A model generated the notes under the pieces. The model made no database searches and was not told the origin of the DNA. It saw nothing but the letters and a program-made list of their open reading frames with translations. Below, one piece after another: positions 46,139 through 56,620 of a DNA stretch of 64,000 bases (position 1 is its first letter; every line of letters starts with the position of its first letter). A program made the position numbers and the translations under genes. This stretch comes from Eretmocerus hayati (lineage: Eukaryota; Arthropoda; Insecta; Hymenoptera; Aphelinidae). The DNA lies in assembly GCA_029851415.1 (NCBI GenBank), contig CM056742.1, positions 77,056,748 to 77,120,747 of the forward strand, read 5' to 3'.

Positions 46139-46870
46139 TACATATGAGTCATTCTGGAGCAAGCTTGACAAAAACGTCACCAGGAGGGTCTGGGAAAAAT
46201 CCGCAAAAATGTTTTTCTGTTGGTACTATGTTTAAATAGTGCGAAAAAATGTTTTCCAGATTTTTTTTGCCCCCCTGTGGGCCCCAGAGCCCATGAAAGG
46301 GCCGTTTTAGGCCCTTTTTAAGCCTATTCTGGAAAAATCATAATTCCAATGCAAATCAACATTTTTCAACGTACGTGGGCGCATTTGCCTCGTCAAGACT
46401 AGTACTTCTCAGAAAAGAATTGTCTAAGACCACTTAGTGAGCCTGACGACTTCTGCAAGCTATTTATTGAGAGCAAATTTTAGCGATTTCTGGGCTTGCT
46501 TCAAAGTGATGTAGATCCCACTAGACATGTGATAATCGACTCTAACAAGTGGTCATTTTGAAAATCTTGAAAATAACTACAATTTGCCCACTTGTAAAAG
46601 TCAATTATCGCACTTTTGTTGGAACAACAGTCGATACAGGTTGAGCTATTTAAGAAAAAGTCGGAAATTCAGGACTCGATTCCAAAAATATATCTCAATT
46701 TTTCTCCACCAAACTTATGCGAAAATGATCTTTGGGATATCTACTTTCAGTGGGAAAAATTTGGGGAAGGTTATTCGTTTTAATTTTTTTTGCCGAGTGT
46801 TACAAAATGCCGCATTTCGTGGTTTTAGCAAAAACGGCATCTTTGACCACGGTCACATATGCTCCCATCT
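46139..46870 (+). mobile_element. Diverged single arm related to the 5.4-kb palindrome
   Basis: Starts ACATATGAGTCATTCTGGAGCAAG, like the end of the element at 32867, and follows its arm in order: a T-rich run ending CAGATTTTTTTTGCC, CTGTGGGCCC, GTGGGCGCATTT, GTCGGAAAT, and AACTTATGCGAAAATGATCTTT. No matching opposite arm was found. It may be a half element or an older copy. Confidence 0.55.
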
Positions 46871-47275
46871 GGACTGATGTGCACCAATCTGTGTGAAAGT
46901 ACTCCCCAAAGTACCCCCAAGTACGTGTAAGAAGTTACGGGGACGAGCCTCGAGCCAGGAGCGAGCTGTAGGTTCTATTTACCGTGTCAAAAATAGGCAT
47001 TATTTTGGCTATTCGAGCGTGAGCGACCGAGAGCATGATTTTACTTGTTCTGGCTTACAAATGAGGTAATGGGCTAGAATGAGGATCCAAACATACTCTT
47101 CCGACTCAAAATGACCATCTGAACACGATTCCGGAGTCAGTTTAGCTCAAGAATGTCGTCTAGTGCCTCAACGGTGTCAGAACCCGTCGACAGAATCTAA
47201 GTTCTTAAGGGGCAGAGGGATGACTATTTAGAATATTATATAGAAAATTTCGCCTTTGATTAGTTATCTTCTCGC

Positions 47276-47515
47276 CCCCCCCCCCCCCCTCCCCAACACG
47301 ATGCGAGGATGAGACGGTTTTCCCAGAATCCGGTCGATTTGTTGGTGATGCGGAGGATTCGGATTGCCCAGAGTAAGAGTATCATGAATAGAAGGCCTGC
47401 GCGAAACGAAGTATCAGTTTTGTGCATAAAATCCAAAAGTTCCACTTCCGGTGATTCATTATTCTAACCCGCAGTCGACGCGATCCAAGGATGTGTGAGT
47501 GACCAATAGGCTCTG
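47276..47515 (+). repeat. Dimeric ~180-bp satellite, lone copy
   Basis: One unit (GATGAGACGG, GTTGGTGATGCGGAGGATTC, TAACCCGCAGTCGACGCGAT) after a run of C (47275-47289). The main blocks are at 51600-52500 and 55380-56620. Confidence 0.65.
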
Positions 47516-47560
47516 GATCTCGGGAGAGAGCCAGTGGTCAAAATTTATCATAAGGGATGG

Positions 47561-48822
47561 CAGTCTTCTCAGCCATGTCCCTTATTCCCCTATTCCCCTT
47601 TTTTTCAAGCTCGTCCCTTATTTTACCCTAAAATCTGATTTTGTCCCCTATTTCCCTTATTTTTGAGCTCGCCCGAGAAGTGAAAATTTAAAAGTCAGAA
47701 TCCAACAGGCCGGCTGAGTTAGGCCTTCGCACTTTCTTGATCAAGGAGTATGTGGATAAGGCGTGATCTTGAATCAGATTGCATTTGTAGGTTTCAAATG
47801 TCACATTGAAGTCTTGAGTTGAAGGCGTCAGTGTGAAATTTGAGAGAGTGGACAGATTTATTTTGCGCCTGTTCTTTTTTCTAACAAGATGACACAAATA
47901 TTATCGCTTCATCCCTATGGATATAGTTCCATTTATTCTTCCGACTGCGATTGAGGAAGCAGAGAGAAGATTTGACAAACACCGAGATCAGGTACAAACC
48001 GCGTTGTCAGATATGATGAAATAGTATGTTATGCTTAATATTTTGTATCTTGTTGTAGAAAAGCGTCAATTTCCACAAACGAGAAACATATGGTATTCTA
48101 TAGCTCGGAAAGGTGGAAATGCTTTTTTGAGCCGTTCTCGCGCAGCGGCTCAAAAATGGCATTTTCTCCGTTGGAAGCAATAAAATCATAAAGTGGACAT
48201 CAATACGATGCGAAAAATGATGAGTCAGTTGGAAAACTTGTTGACTGATGAAAATTGAAAATGTCCAATGTCAAATCAAGTAGAGCTCAAAAATGCCTGG
48301 AAATTCCAGTTTTCCTCGAGAAAAAGTTTTCTTTTCAAGCTATATCGACGTTTGCTGAACTTGAATATATATTTCGTAGAACAGCTCTTCCTGAGTCAAA
48401 GTATGGAAATATCTTTTTTATCGGGTCCTGTATGGATGAGTAATTAATCAGAAAATGAAAATATTGATTGTCTTGCAAAATTCAGAAACAAAAATAGCAT
48501 GGACTACTTTCGGAGCTTTGGAACTCATGTGCACCTCACACTTTTCCATAATATGTATCTAATTCTACTAAGGGTTGGACAAAAATCTCTGACCCCCGAC
48601 CCAAAACCTGGTGATATAAAAGAGAATGATTTGTAGTTACATGTCTCGGCGCTTTTCACCTCCTATTATGAGCTGAGTATACAAATGTTCATTGAAGCCT
48701 GATAAAACTTAGTCCCGAAAAATCACATTTTCCCCCCAAACAAATTTCATCTTGTCCCTTATTTTCCGCCCAAAAGTCCCCTATTGACCCTAAAATTCCC
48801 AAAATATGGGCTGAGCAGACTG
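47561..48822. mobile_element. Possible DNA element with CAGTCT-CTCAGCC ends
   Basis: Left CAGTCTTCTCAGCC, right inverse GGCTGAGCAGACTG; GGATGG flanks both ends (47555-47560, 48823-48828). TCCCTTATTTT-type phrases recur just inside both ends. Ends are short and there is no transposase, so this is tentative. Inside, a hairpin (TTTTGAGCCG/CGGCTCAAAA near 48128) is notable. Confidence 0.4.
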
Positions 48823-48905
48823 GGATGGGTACCTCGATAGAGGTGCACGTCATATTTTTGGATCGATATTAGGATCAGAATGTGCGGATCAATTAGGGTC
48901 ACTTT

Positions 48906-49370
48906 ATTCGGCCATATTTTACGTATACGAGAGGACTTCAGCTCTCGCAACGCAAAAGTATGGATCGAATTTTATATAGGATCAAATTTTATCCCTGCAT
49001 ACCAAGTGGACTTCAGCACTTTAGCATGTCGAAATAAGATTCGATAGGGAGTATAAAATCTTTTGAATAGTTTTCCACGCGTGGCTTAGGTATAGATGGG
49101 GACTTCAGCCCATCCACCCCAGTCACACGAGTGGATTTTTTGGGGGTTGAGTTTTACCCAGAGATAAGGTGTGGACTTCAGCACAGTCCCATCTCTAGAT
49201 AAGAATCAACAATTTCGCCTTCACCTGAGTGCCTGTGCACGAGAAGGGACTTCAGCCTCCACGAACACAGGTTACCCAGGTCGCATAGTCGAATCAGACT
49301 TTCATCATAAGTTCGAAGGGACTTCAGCCTTCGATTCTCAAGATGATCGTCTTAGAGCTTCATCGAGCTG
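48906..49370 (+). ncRNA. Array of six long hairpins with a common loop GACTTCAG (unclassified)
   Basis: The 8-nt loop occurs at 48934, 49009, 49101, 49174, 49248 and 49320 (spacings 75, 92, 73, 74, 72). Each has its own closing stem: CGAGAG/CTCTCG, AAGTG/CACTT, GATGGG/CCCATC, TGTG/CACA, AGG/CCT, TCGAAGG/CCTTCGA. Outer pairing also differs and holds: CCATA/TATGG with CGT/ACG (1), ATTTTAT/ATAAAAT with CCCT/AGGG (2), CCAC/GTGG with GTG/CAC (3), AGAGAT/ATCTCT (4), ACCTG/CAGGT with CCTGTG/CACAGG (5), AGAC/GTCT with ATCAT/ATGAT (6). Different stems with an invariant loop is how a structured RNA or a protein-binding hairpin evolves. I do not recognise the family. Strand is not certain; the structure exists on either. 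A (CA)n tract follows. Confidence 0.55.
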
Positions 49371-49378
49371 TTCTCAGT

Positions 49379-49382
<4 letters not shown>

Positions 49383-49464
<82 letters not shown>
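49383..49464. repeat. (CA)n then (TA)n microsatellite
   Basis: About 35 CA units to 49452, then TA units to 49464. Confidence 0.95.
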
Positions 49465-49478
49465 AAAACACACTTAGC

Positions 49479-49929
49479 TCCAAATTCTGGGACGCCGATA
49501 CGGATTCATAAAATCTGGGACGTCAACATATATATTTTCCTAAATTCTGGGACTTTTCCAAAAACGCGTAAAAATGAAAATTTTGGGTTGAAAGTATTTT
49601 TTTTATTCAAACACTAAACCATCCCTCGTGGGAGATCACCGCCGAGAAGATAACAGACGTGTGCTTAGACTTCGTTTTGCGTTCAAAATACTAACCATCC
49701 CTCGTGGGAGATAACCGCCGAGGAGATAACAGAATTTTGCTTAGAAAGTGGTTTTTCTCAAAATATCACGAAATTTTCACGCGTCCCAGGAAATGGCAAA
49801 ATATATTATTCGCCGCGTCCCAGAATTTATGAATCTAGAAGGACGCCTTCTGGGACGTCTCAGAATTTAGAACGCGTCCCAGAATTTGACAAAATATCGC
49901 TGAAATGACGTCATCGCGTCCCAGAATCA
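49479..49929. repeat. Cluster of CTGGGACG / CGTCCCAG motifs
   Basis: The phrase AAATTCTGGGACG occurs in both orientations about nine times. Inside lies a direct repeat: ACCATCCCTCGTGGGAGAT-ACCGCCGAG-AGATAACAGA at 49617-49665 and 49690-49738. The first and last motifs face each other, so it may be a foldback element. Confidence 0.6.
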
Positions 49930-49967
49930 GCAGTTAAAGAAATATATATATACATATATATATATGT

Positions 49968-50616
49968 GTTACGTGCAAAGTCCGAAATTGTGCACTCCGG
50001 GGAGTGCACAACGATGGTTTGTGCAAAGCCCGGTGGATCGGACTTTGCACAATGCGAGTTGTGCAGAGTCCGATATACTGAGTTTTACACAGAGGATCGG
50101 TGGGTATTCTGCGATGTATAGAGGTGAGTCGGGAAATTGCTAATAATAACAATTCGAATCATGTTTACAGCAGTCAGTCTCGCGAGGCCAATCACATCGA
50201 CACTCATTCGAGTTACAGAATCATGGATCCAAATAGCGCTGATTCATTTCGGGATGATTTTAATTCTAAACTCAACTCAGTCATATTAAGGGATAATAGT
50301 AGTTTGATTAAGAGTGCAGTGGACTATCAAAATCTTATCGCGAGTGTTTTGATTCATTTTGATTTTGAAGACACCGTTGGTATACTATATCGAGTACAAT
50401 CTGCTCGAGTATTAGTAAACATTGGAAGAAGAATCGACTCTCCATGTCGCTCATTGTGTGTTAGAGATTGCCCGACTCACCTCTATACATCACAGAATAC
50501 ACACCGATCCTCTGTGTAAAACTCGGTAGAGTTGTGCAGAGTCCGATGCATCGGGCTTTGCACAGAAATATCTTGTGCACTCCCCGGAGTGCACAATTTC
50601 GGACTTTGCACGTAAC
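49968..50616. mobile_element. Palindromic MITE, 649 bp
   Basis: Ends GTTACGTGCAAAGTCCG and inverse, followed by the palindrome GTGCACTCCGGGGAGTGCAC, ~150-bp inverted arms, and a ~330-bp unique middle. It sits in (AT)n. A frame across the middle (50221-50519) has no known motif. Confidence 0.7.
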
Positions 50617-50627
50617 ATATATATAAT

Positions 50628-50728
50628 AGCCAGAGGACTTCGTCTCGATAGAGCTCTTGGAATTTCGACTGAGCGCAAGGTCCCCGCAATGGGCTAATGA
50701 GCCTCTATTTATACTCAGTCCTCTGGCT
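50628..50728. repeat. 12-bp inverted pair spaced by 77 nt
   Basis: AGCCAGAGGACT at 50628-50639 and AGTCCTCTGGCT at 50717-50728 pair perfectly. It directly adjoins the MITE. Confidence 0.6.
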
Positions 50729-51599
50729 TTACAGTATATCTATATTGTATGAACATATTCTAATAGATGATGGGACGTTCGAAGAACCCATATCCCGTAA
50801 AAAATCAGGTTTTGATCAATGATATTCACATGATTCGTTTACACCATTGGATTCTGTATCCCGAAATCAATTAAATTTAGTGCACAAATATAACAGAATC
50901 GTTTTTATTTTATTGTGATGAACCGAAAGATAATTCTCTGGAATGTTCTAGAAAAACGTAGCTATTCATCTATGCTTGAAAATCAAAGAAAATTAGTCAA
51001 ATTTTTTAGTACTTTTGCTTATTACTCCAGTGGAATCATCTGACTTTTCACATAAAAAAGCCAAAAGTTGTAAAACTCAATTTTACAAGAATATTATTTA
51101 CAATATTTACACGGTGCCTAATTTCGCAATTATTTTCAAATATCAAAAGTAATCTCACGTACATTTAAATTCTTAGAAATCTAACGAGTGCAATCGACCT
51201 GAAAAGTTGGGAGAAAACGTTATGGTACGTTTTTCACCGAAAAAATTAGATTGTAAAATAGAAAACGAATAGCAAATCAATTGTTTTCAGAAAAAACTGA
51301 TATGTACTGGAAAGTTCAGGAAATAAGCTCTATGATGGTATAAAAAAGTTCTTCATTTCATACAGTTTCCTATGAAGAATTCCTCATAGAAACTCGTGGA
51401 ATTTTCCAAGTTTCTATGTGTTAGTGCATGTATATGAGCACGCCCATATGCGAGTATTTACATTGCGCATCAGTCAGAAGGCGAAAAGATCGCTACTATA
51501 CCGACTCAGAGGCGCGCGGAGATTTGAATATTAGATGAAAATTAATAGACAGTTCTATCTTGGATTATCAGAAATAAAAACCAAAATTTTGGGGTTATG
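50729..51599. other. Unannotated AT-rich stretch
   Basis: No gene, repeat or splice-bounded frame seen. Confidence 0.4.
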
Positions 51600-52500
51600 G
51601 CACTCACAGATGGGACGGTTTCTTCGAATAATTCTAGTTATTCGGTGTCGATGAGGGTGACTGAGTATTTCCAGAGTGAGAATGTGATAGATTGTAGGCC
51701 TGTGCGGATCGCGTTACCTGTTTTCCGTGGAGTGGGAGAAAATTGCTTGTGCGATGGTTGATCTCCCGAAAGGGTGACCCACACGATCTGAGGATGAGAC
51801 GTTTATCTCGGATATCCGGACAACTTTTTGGTGATCCGGAGGATTCGGGTTGCCCAGGGCGAGAATGTGATCAAATGAAGGCCTGTGTGGACCGAGGTAT
51901 CAGTTTTGTGCATGAGATGCAAAGTATCTACCTGTGATGATTCTTCATCCTCACCCGCAGCAGACGCGATATAAGGATGGGACTTTTTTGATACTTCTAA
52001 TCATTCCGTGTCGATGGGAGCGACTGAGATTCCTCAAAGTGATGATGTCATGAATTGTAGGCCTGTACGGATCGTGATATCAGTTTTCCGCGGGGTGTCC
52101 AAAAATTACACGTGTGATGATTTATCTCCCTAACCCGCCGTCCACGCGAATCGAGGATGAGACTTTTTTTCAAATATCCGGTCAATTTGTTGGTGATGCG
52201 GAGGATCCGAGTTGCCTAGAGCGAGAGTGTGATGAATTGGAGGCCTGTGCTGATCGAGGTATCAATTTCGTAGATGCAATGCAAAAAATCGACCTGCGAT
52301 GATTCATTATTCTAACCCGCAGTCGACGCAATCCAAGGATGGGACGGTTTTTTCGAATAATCTTAGTTATCTGGTGTCGATGAGGGTGACTGTGTTTTCC
52401 CAAAGTAAGAATGTGATAGATTCTAGGCTTGTGCGGATCGTTGTATCAGTTTTTCGTGGAGTGGGAGAGAATTCCATGTCCGATGGTTGATCGCTGTAAC
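51600..52500 (+). repeat. Dimeric satellite, two ~180-bp monomers alternating
   Basis: Monomer starts GATGAGAC (51790, 52158) alternate with GATGGGAC (51972, 52336); spacings are 182, 186 and 178 bp. The two types differ: one carries GGTGATGCGGAGGATTCGGG and a GAGGTATCAGTTTTGTGCAT phrase, the other GTGTCGATGAGGGTGACTGA and GATCGCGGTATCAGTTTTCC. The repeat is therefore a ~364-bp dimer. Frames across it are not genes. Confidence 0.75.
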
Positions 52501-53364
52501 CCGCGACCTGGGCATGCGAGGATGAGATGTGCCTCAATCTTCTTATGGAATTTTCTCTAAAAATGAGGAATTCTTCAAATGTGCTCATAGCGTATCCCAA
52601 ATTCACTCTGGGTCGCTTCGTCGCGGACGAAATCTCAAGGAAACATGGCAAAAAATTATATCATATCGTGAGAAAAGGCCCAAGATTGGGACTCTGAGAG
52701 CTACATAATTATTTGTAGCCGAAAATTGGCCATGTAATCAACTGATGCCAGGTCCACGTATACCACGTTACCCTACTGGAATTCATTTTATCTGGTCGCG
52801 AAGAATTTCTTCCATCAAAGTATGGTGGGATTAGATGAAATCTACGCGGAGAAGTTTCTATGACAGCTCTTCGATTTTGCGATCGATTCTAAGGGCAAGA
52901 TGTCAGGTCCTTGTACGTCAGGTCTATAATGTAAAAACTTGTTTGAATTCCAACCAAATTGGTCAACCAGTGACTGAAAATTCAACCACTAGTTGGATGC
53001 CAAATTCAACCATTTGGTTGGTTCACTCGTCACGAAACGCGACTCTCGGCATATCAAAGCATGAGGTCAATCCTTTAGGAGATACCTTCAACATTTTATG
53101 AGAAAAGTCTTGGTGTAGTACTGAACTAGAATATTTGTTGCATCAGAACACAAATAAGATAGAACCATCTGTTCCGTTAGTGGTGAGTTTGGGGAAAAAT
53201 CAGTAATGGCTTGTCAACGCGCAGGTAGAGCAATGACGTGAAATGGTGAGTTGGTTGAATACTTACTCCTATTTCACGTTTCTCTGCCTCTCTTCCTTCC
53301 ATTCACTCATGATTAAAACGACAACGAGCCTAATTATTTATTTCAATTCACATCCATTGATTGC
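52501..53364. other. Unannotated, with palindromic CAACCA sites
   Basis: At 52960-53020, CAACCA sites paired with GTTG-type partners occur (CAACCACTAGTTG, CAACCATTTGGTTG). Otherwise nothing recognised. Confidence 0.4.
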
Positions 53365-53368
53365 ATGG

Positions 53369-54352
53369 TGCTCTTGAAGTAGTTCGTATTCCAGACTGCC
53401 GACCGCAAGTGGGATTCTTGTAAAATATGTTTAGAGGAGCCCATGAGATCACATTTCGATGAGAATCAAGACTGCCGCTTGAGCTGCTTTCGGAAATGGT
53501 CTAAAGTAGGTGTTTATTCGACAGTTTCCACTCTTCCACCCTTGATGGCTCGATGGGAACGCATTTTACCCGAAAATTTGTAGAGTATTTTTTTTGTAGA
53601 CCTTTGAACGATGAACGAAAAATAGTCTGGACAAATTTCCTCATATGAGGCCCCCTGTTCCCGCAATAAACAGACCTTTATCCAAGTTCCACATTTGTCA
53701 CGGTTTCAACCCCATCACTCGAAAACAAGACATTCTATCAAAGAATGTGTGAAGCAACATTTTGTAGATCTTCAAAGGATGAATGAAAAAGGTCTGAACA
53801 CATTGTCCCGTGTGAAGCCTTTCGTTCCCGTGATGGAGGTATTTTCGTCCAAGAACCACATTTTTCCTGATTATAAGTGGAACCGACAGTTATGGAGACA
53901 GAATTTTGTTCCTCGGGCGAAAATACCCCAGTTATGGGAACAGAAGGTCTTACACGAGGAAATATGTAGAGATCTTCTTTGTTCATCTCTTGAAGACCTA
54001 TAATAAGTTGCTGCACTCATTTTTCGATACAGTATATTTTTTTGGGTAGAAATGGGGTAGAAACCGTGAAAAATATGGAACTTAGACGGAGATACGTTTA
54101 TCTACAAAAAATACTCTACACATTTTTGGATAAAATGCGTTCCCATCGAGTTATCAAGGGTAGGAGAGTGAGAACAGTGGAATAAACACCTATTTTCGAC
54201 TGCAGCATTTCCAAAGCAACTCAAGCAGCAGTCTTGATCCTCATTGGAATGTGATGCCATGAATTACTCTAACTATATTTAACAAGTATTCCATGGGTGA
54301 CAGCAAGTGCACTTGCAGTCAGCAGTTTGGATTACGGCCTGCTTCAAGAGCA
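53369..54352. mobile_element. Palindromic element, about 0.98 kb
   Basis: Left TGCTCTTGAAG and right CTTCAAGAGCA begin arms that match inward (ATCAAGACTGC and GCAGTCTTGAT; GATGGGAACGCATTTTACCC and its diverged inverse). The centre is near 53860. Flanks TTGCATGG and TCGCAAGG agree at 6 of 8 positions and might be a diverged 8-bp duplication. Opposed frames are mirror products, not genes. Confidence 0.65.
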
Positions 54353-54389
54353 TCGCAAGGATTTTCGTGGTTAACGCCCTGAAAGACTC

Positions 54390-54560
54390 CCGTATACGCA
54401 GTTTTAGCCAGATCCAAGAAATTTTGAGTTTTTCGTAGGCATTCCAAAATCCGCTCTTTTGAATTTTTAAAATCTGACTGGATTTTTGTTATCAATGCTC
54501 CCAAAAATTCTGGCATACAGAATTCTGCCAGATCCAAGAAATATGGAGTCTCCTATGAGC
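54390..54560. repeat. ~125-bp direct repeat pair
   Basis: GCCAGATCCAAGAAAT occurs near 54410 and 54529, each followed by T-GAGT and preceded by similar sequence. Confidence 0.5.
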
Positions 54561-54668
54561 GTTTGAAGATCCTGTATTACTGAGAATTCTGAATTTTGAT
54601 GAATAAGTGTTACTCTTCGTCGATCATAAATTTTTCGTTGATGATGATAAGAAAGTGTTTCTCCGCGT

Positions 54669-54762
54669 CGCACTACCGGCAGTCCGGTAAATGTTGTGCC
54701 ATTAAGCCCATGTAATCATATGGGCTTAATGGCACAACATTTACCGGACTGCCGGTAGTGCG
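54669..54762. repeat. Perfect 94-bp palindrome
   Basis: Arms of 43 bp, 54669-54711 and 54720-54762, are exact inverse copies (start CGCACTACCGGCAGTCCGGT), with an 8-nt spacer. It interrupts a stretch in which TGTTACTCTTCGTCGAT-like phrases recur. Confidence 0.9.
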
Positions 54763-54999
54763 TCGATGAGGGAAAAAATGTACTACCCTTCGTCAATTTT
54801 AGGAAGAAGTGTTACTCTTCGTACAAGCCATTGATATAGTATACAAGTAATGCACGCCCAACCGTGATGACTGATGCCGATCACGCTCGTTTCAAATTCA
54901 CTGGTGCAAAAACTGTGATGAGACTTTTTTCATCAAATAATGTTCCCTAGGGTCCTCTATTTATCTATTCCCCGGGACGCATGTTCAGTCATGTGGCGT

Positions 55000-55105
55000 C
55001 GTAATCAACCAGTGGTTGACGCTGGAAATCAACCACTTGGTTGATTATTGGCATCAACCACTGTTTGAGGGACAAACTTCAACCAATAGTTGACGTTTTT
55101 GCCAC
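55000..55105. repeat. Cluster of CAACCA...GTTG palindromes
   Basis: Four sites: CAACCAGTGGTTG, CAACCACTTGGTTG, CAACCACTGTTTG and CAACCAATAGTTG, about 25 nt apart. The arms stay, the cores differ. The same kind of site is at 52960-53020. Confidence 0.6.
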
Positions 55106-55269
55106 GGATTTTCTTCAGTGTATGTACTCGAGAATCATTCCTTGGGATACTCAATTGCACAAAACCGACAAAGAAATGAAATTATCTGTTCCACAGCATA
55201 GACATGAGGGCATCAATTTTCAAATTCTGGATTTTTGGGTCCAAAATTTGTAAGTTCTCGCGATAGTTC

Positions 55270-55375
55270 CCATGAAATTCAAGGAGATAACAGATGATCT
55301 CAAGGAGTTTCAAGGATTTCAAAGAGGACAGAGGCCATTTCAAGGATTGTCAAGGATTTCCAGGTTTTCAAGGAG
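55270..55375 (+). repeat. TTTCAAGGA-type short repeat
   Basis: TTTCAAGGA or TCAAGGAG recurs about nine times. Confidence 0.7.
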
Positions 55376-55379
55376 TAGT

Positions 55380-56620
55380 AGGAACCCTGTGATGCTGAGA
55401 ATTCGGGGTGCCCAGAGCGAGAGTGTGCTGAATTGGAGGCCTGGGCGGATCGAGGTTTCAGTTTTCTAGGTGGAATGCGAAAAATCTACCGGAGATGATC
55501 TATTATTCTAACCCGCAATCGACGCGATCCAAGAATAGAACGCTCTTTCGAATACTTCCAATCATTTTCAAGTCGATGGGAGTGACTGAGATTCCTCATA
55601 GTGAGAATGTGATAGATTGTGGGCCTGTGCGGATCGCAGTACTAGTTCTTCTTGGGGTGTGCCAAAATTCCACGTGTGATAGCTTACCTCCCTGATCCAC
55701 GGCCTACGCGACGCTATGATGAGTCGTTTTTCTCAAATATTCGGTCAATCTGTTGGTGATGCAGAGAATTCGTGTTGCCCAGAGCGGAAGTATGATGGAA
55801 TGAAGGCCGATGCAGATGGAGGTATCAGTTACGTGCAAGAAATGCAAAAATTCTACCTGCAATGAGTCATGACTCTAACCCGCGGTTGGCGCGATCCAAG
55901 GATGGGTCGGTATTCTTCGAATAATTTTAGTCATTTGATGTCCATGTGGGTGACTGAGATTCTTCAGAGTGAGAATCTGATATACTGTAGGCCTGTGCGG
56001 ATCGCGGTATCAGTTCATCGCGGGGTGTGGGAAAGTTCCACGTCTGATTTTTATTTTCCTAACCCGCGACTTACGCGATGCGAGAATGAGGACGTTTTTT
56101 CAAAATTTTTGGGCAATTTGTTGGTGATAAGGAGAATTCGGGTTGCCTAGAGTAAGAGAGTGATTGAGGCCCTTCGCGATTGAGTTATCAACTTTGTCTA
56201 TGAAATGCAAAAGTTCGACCTGTGATGATTCATCTTCCTCACTCGTAGTGGAAGTGATCCAAAGATGGGACGCTTTTTTTGAATACTTCCAATTATTCCG
56301 TGTTGATGATAGCGATTGAGATTTTCCAGAGTGAGAATGTGATCGATTGGAGACCTATTAGGACGAAGGTATCAGTGTTCTGCATCGTTCGAAAGAATCC
56401 CGCCTGCAATGTTTTATCGTTTCAAAAAGCAGCCACGCAATGCAAGGATGCAATATTCATTTTCAAATACTCAGAAGTTACGTTGGTGCTGCGTAGAATC
56501 GGGTTCTCAAGGGATTAAATGGGATCTATTGAAGGCCCGTGCGGATCGAGGTATCTTTTTTCACATAGTGGGATAGACTTTCACTCTCGATGATTCATCA
56601 TCCTAATCCTCATACGCCAT
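55380..56620 (+). repeat. Dimeric satellite, second block
   Basis: Same alternating monomers as 51600-52500 (for example TAACCCGCAATCGACGCGAT near 55508, GGCCTGTGCGGATCGC near 55622), about seven monomers with more divergence towards the end. Confidence 0.7.

Noticed and set aside
48906..49380. Hairpin array as a CRISPR array or a protein repeat
   Set aside because: No repeat of CRISPR length: the constant part is only about 10 nt, and this is eukaryotic DNA. As protein, spacings of 73-75 are not all multiples of three, so the frame is not kept.
53695..54016. Opposed 92-102-codon frames in the 53.4-54.4 kb element
   Set aside because: Same reason: both come from the inverted arms and show no domain.
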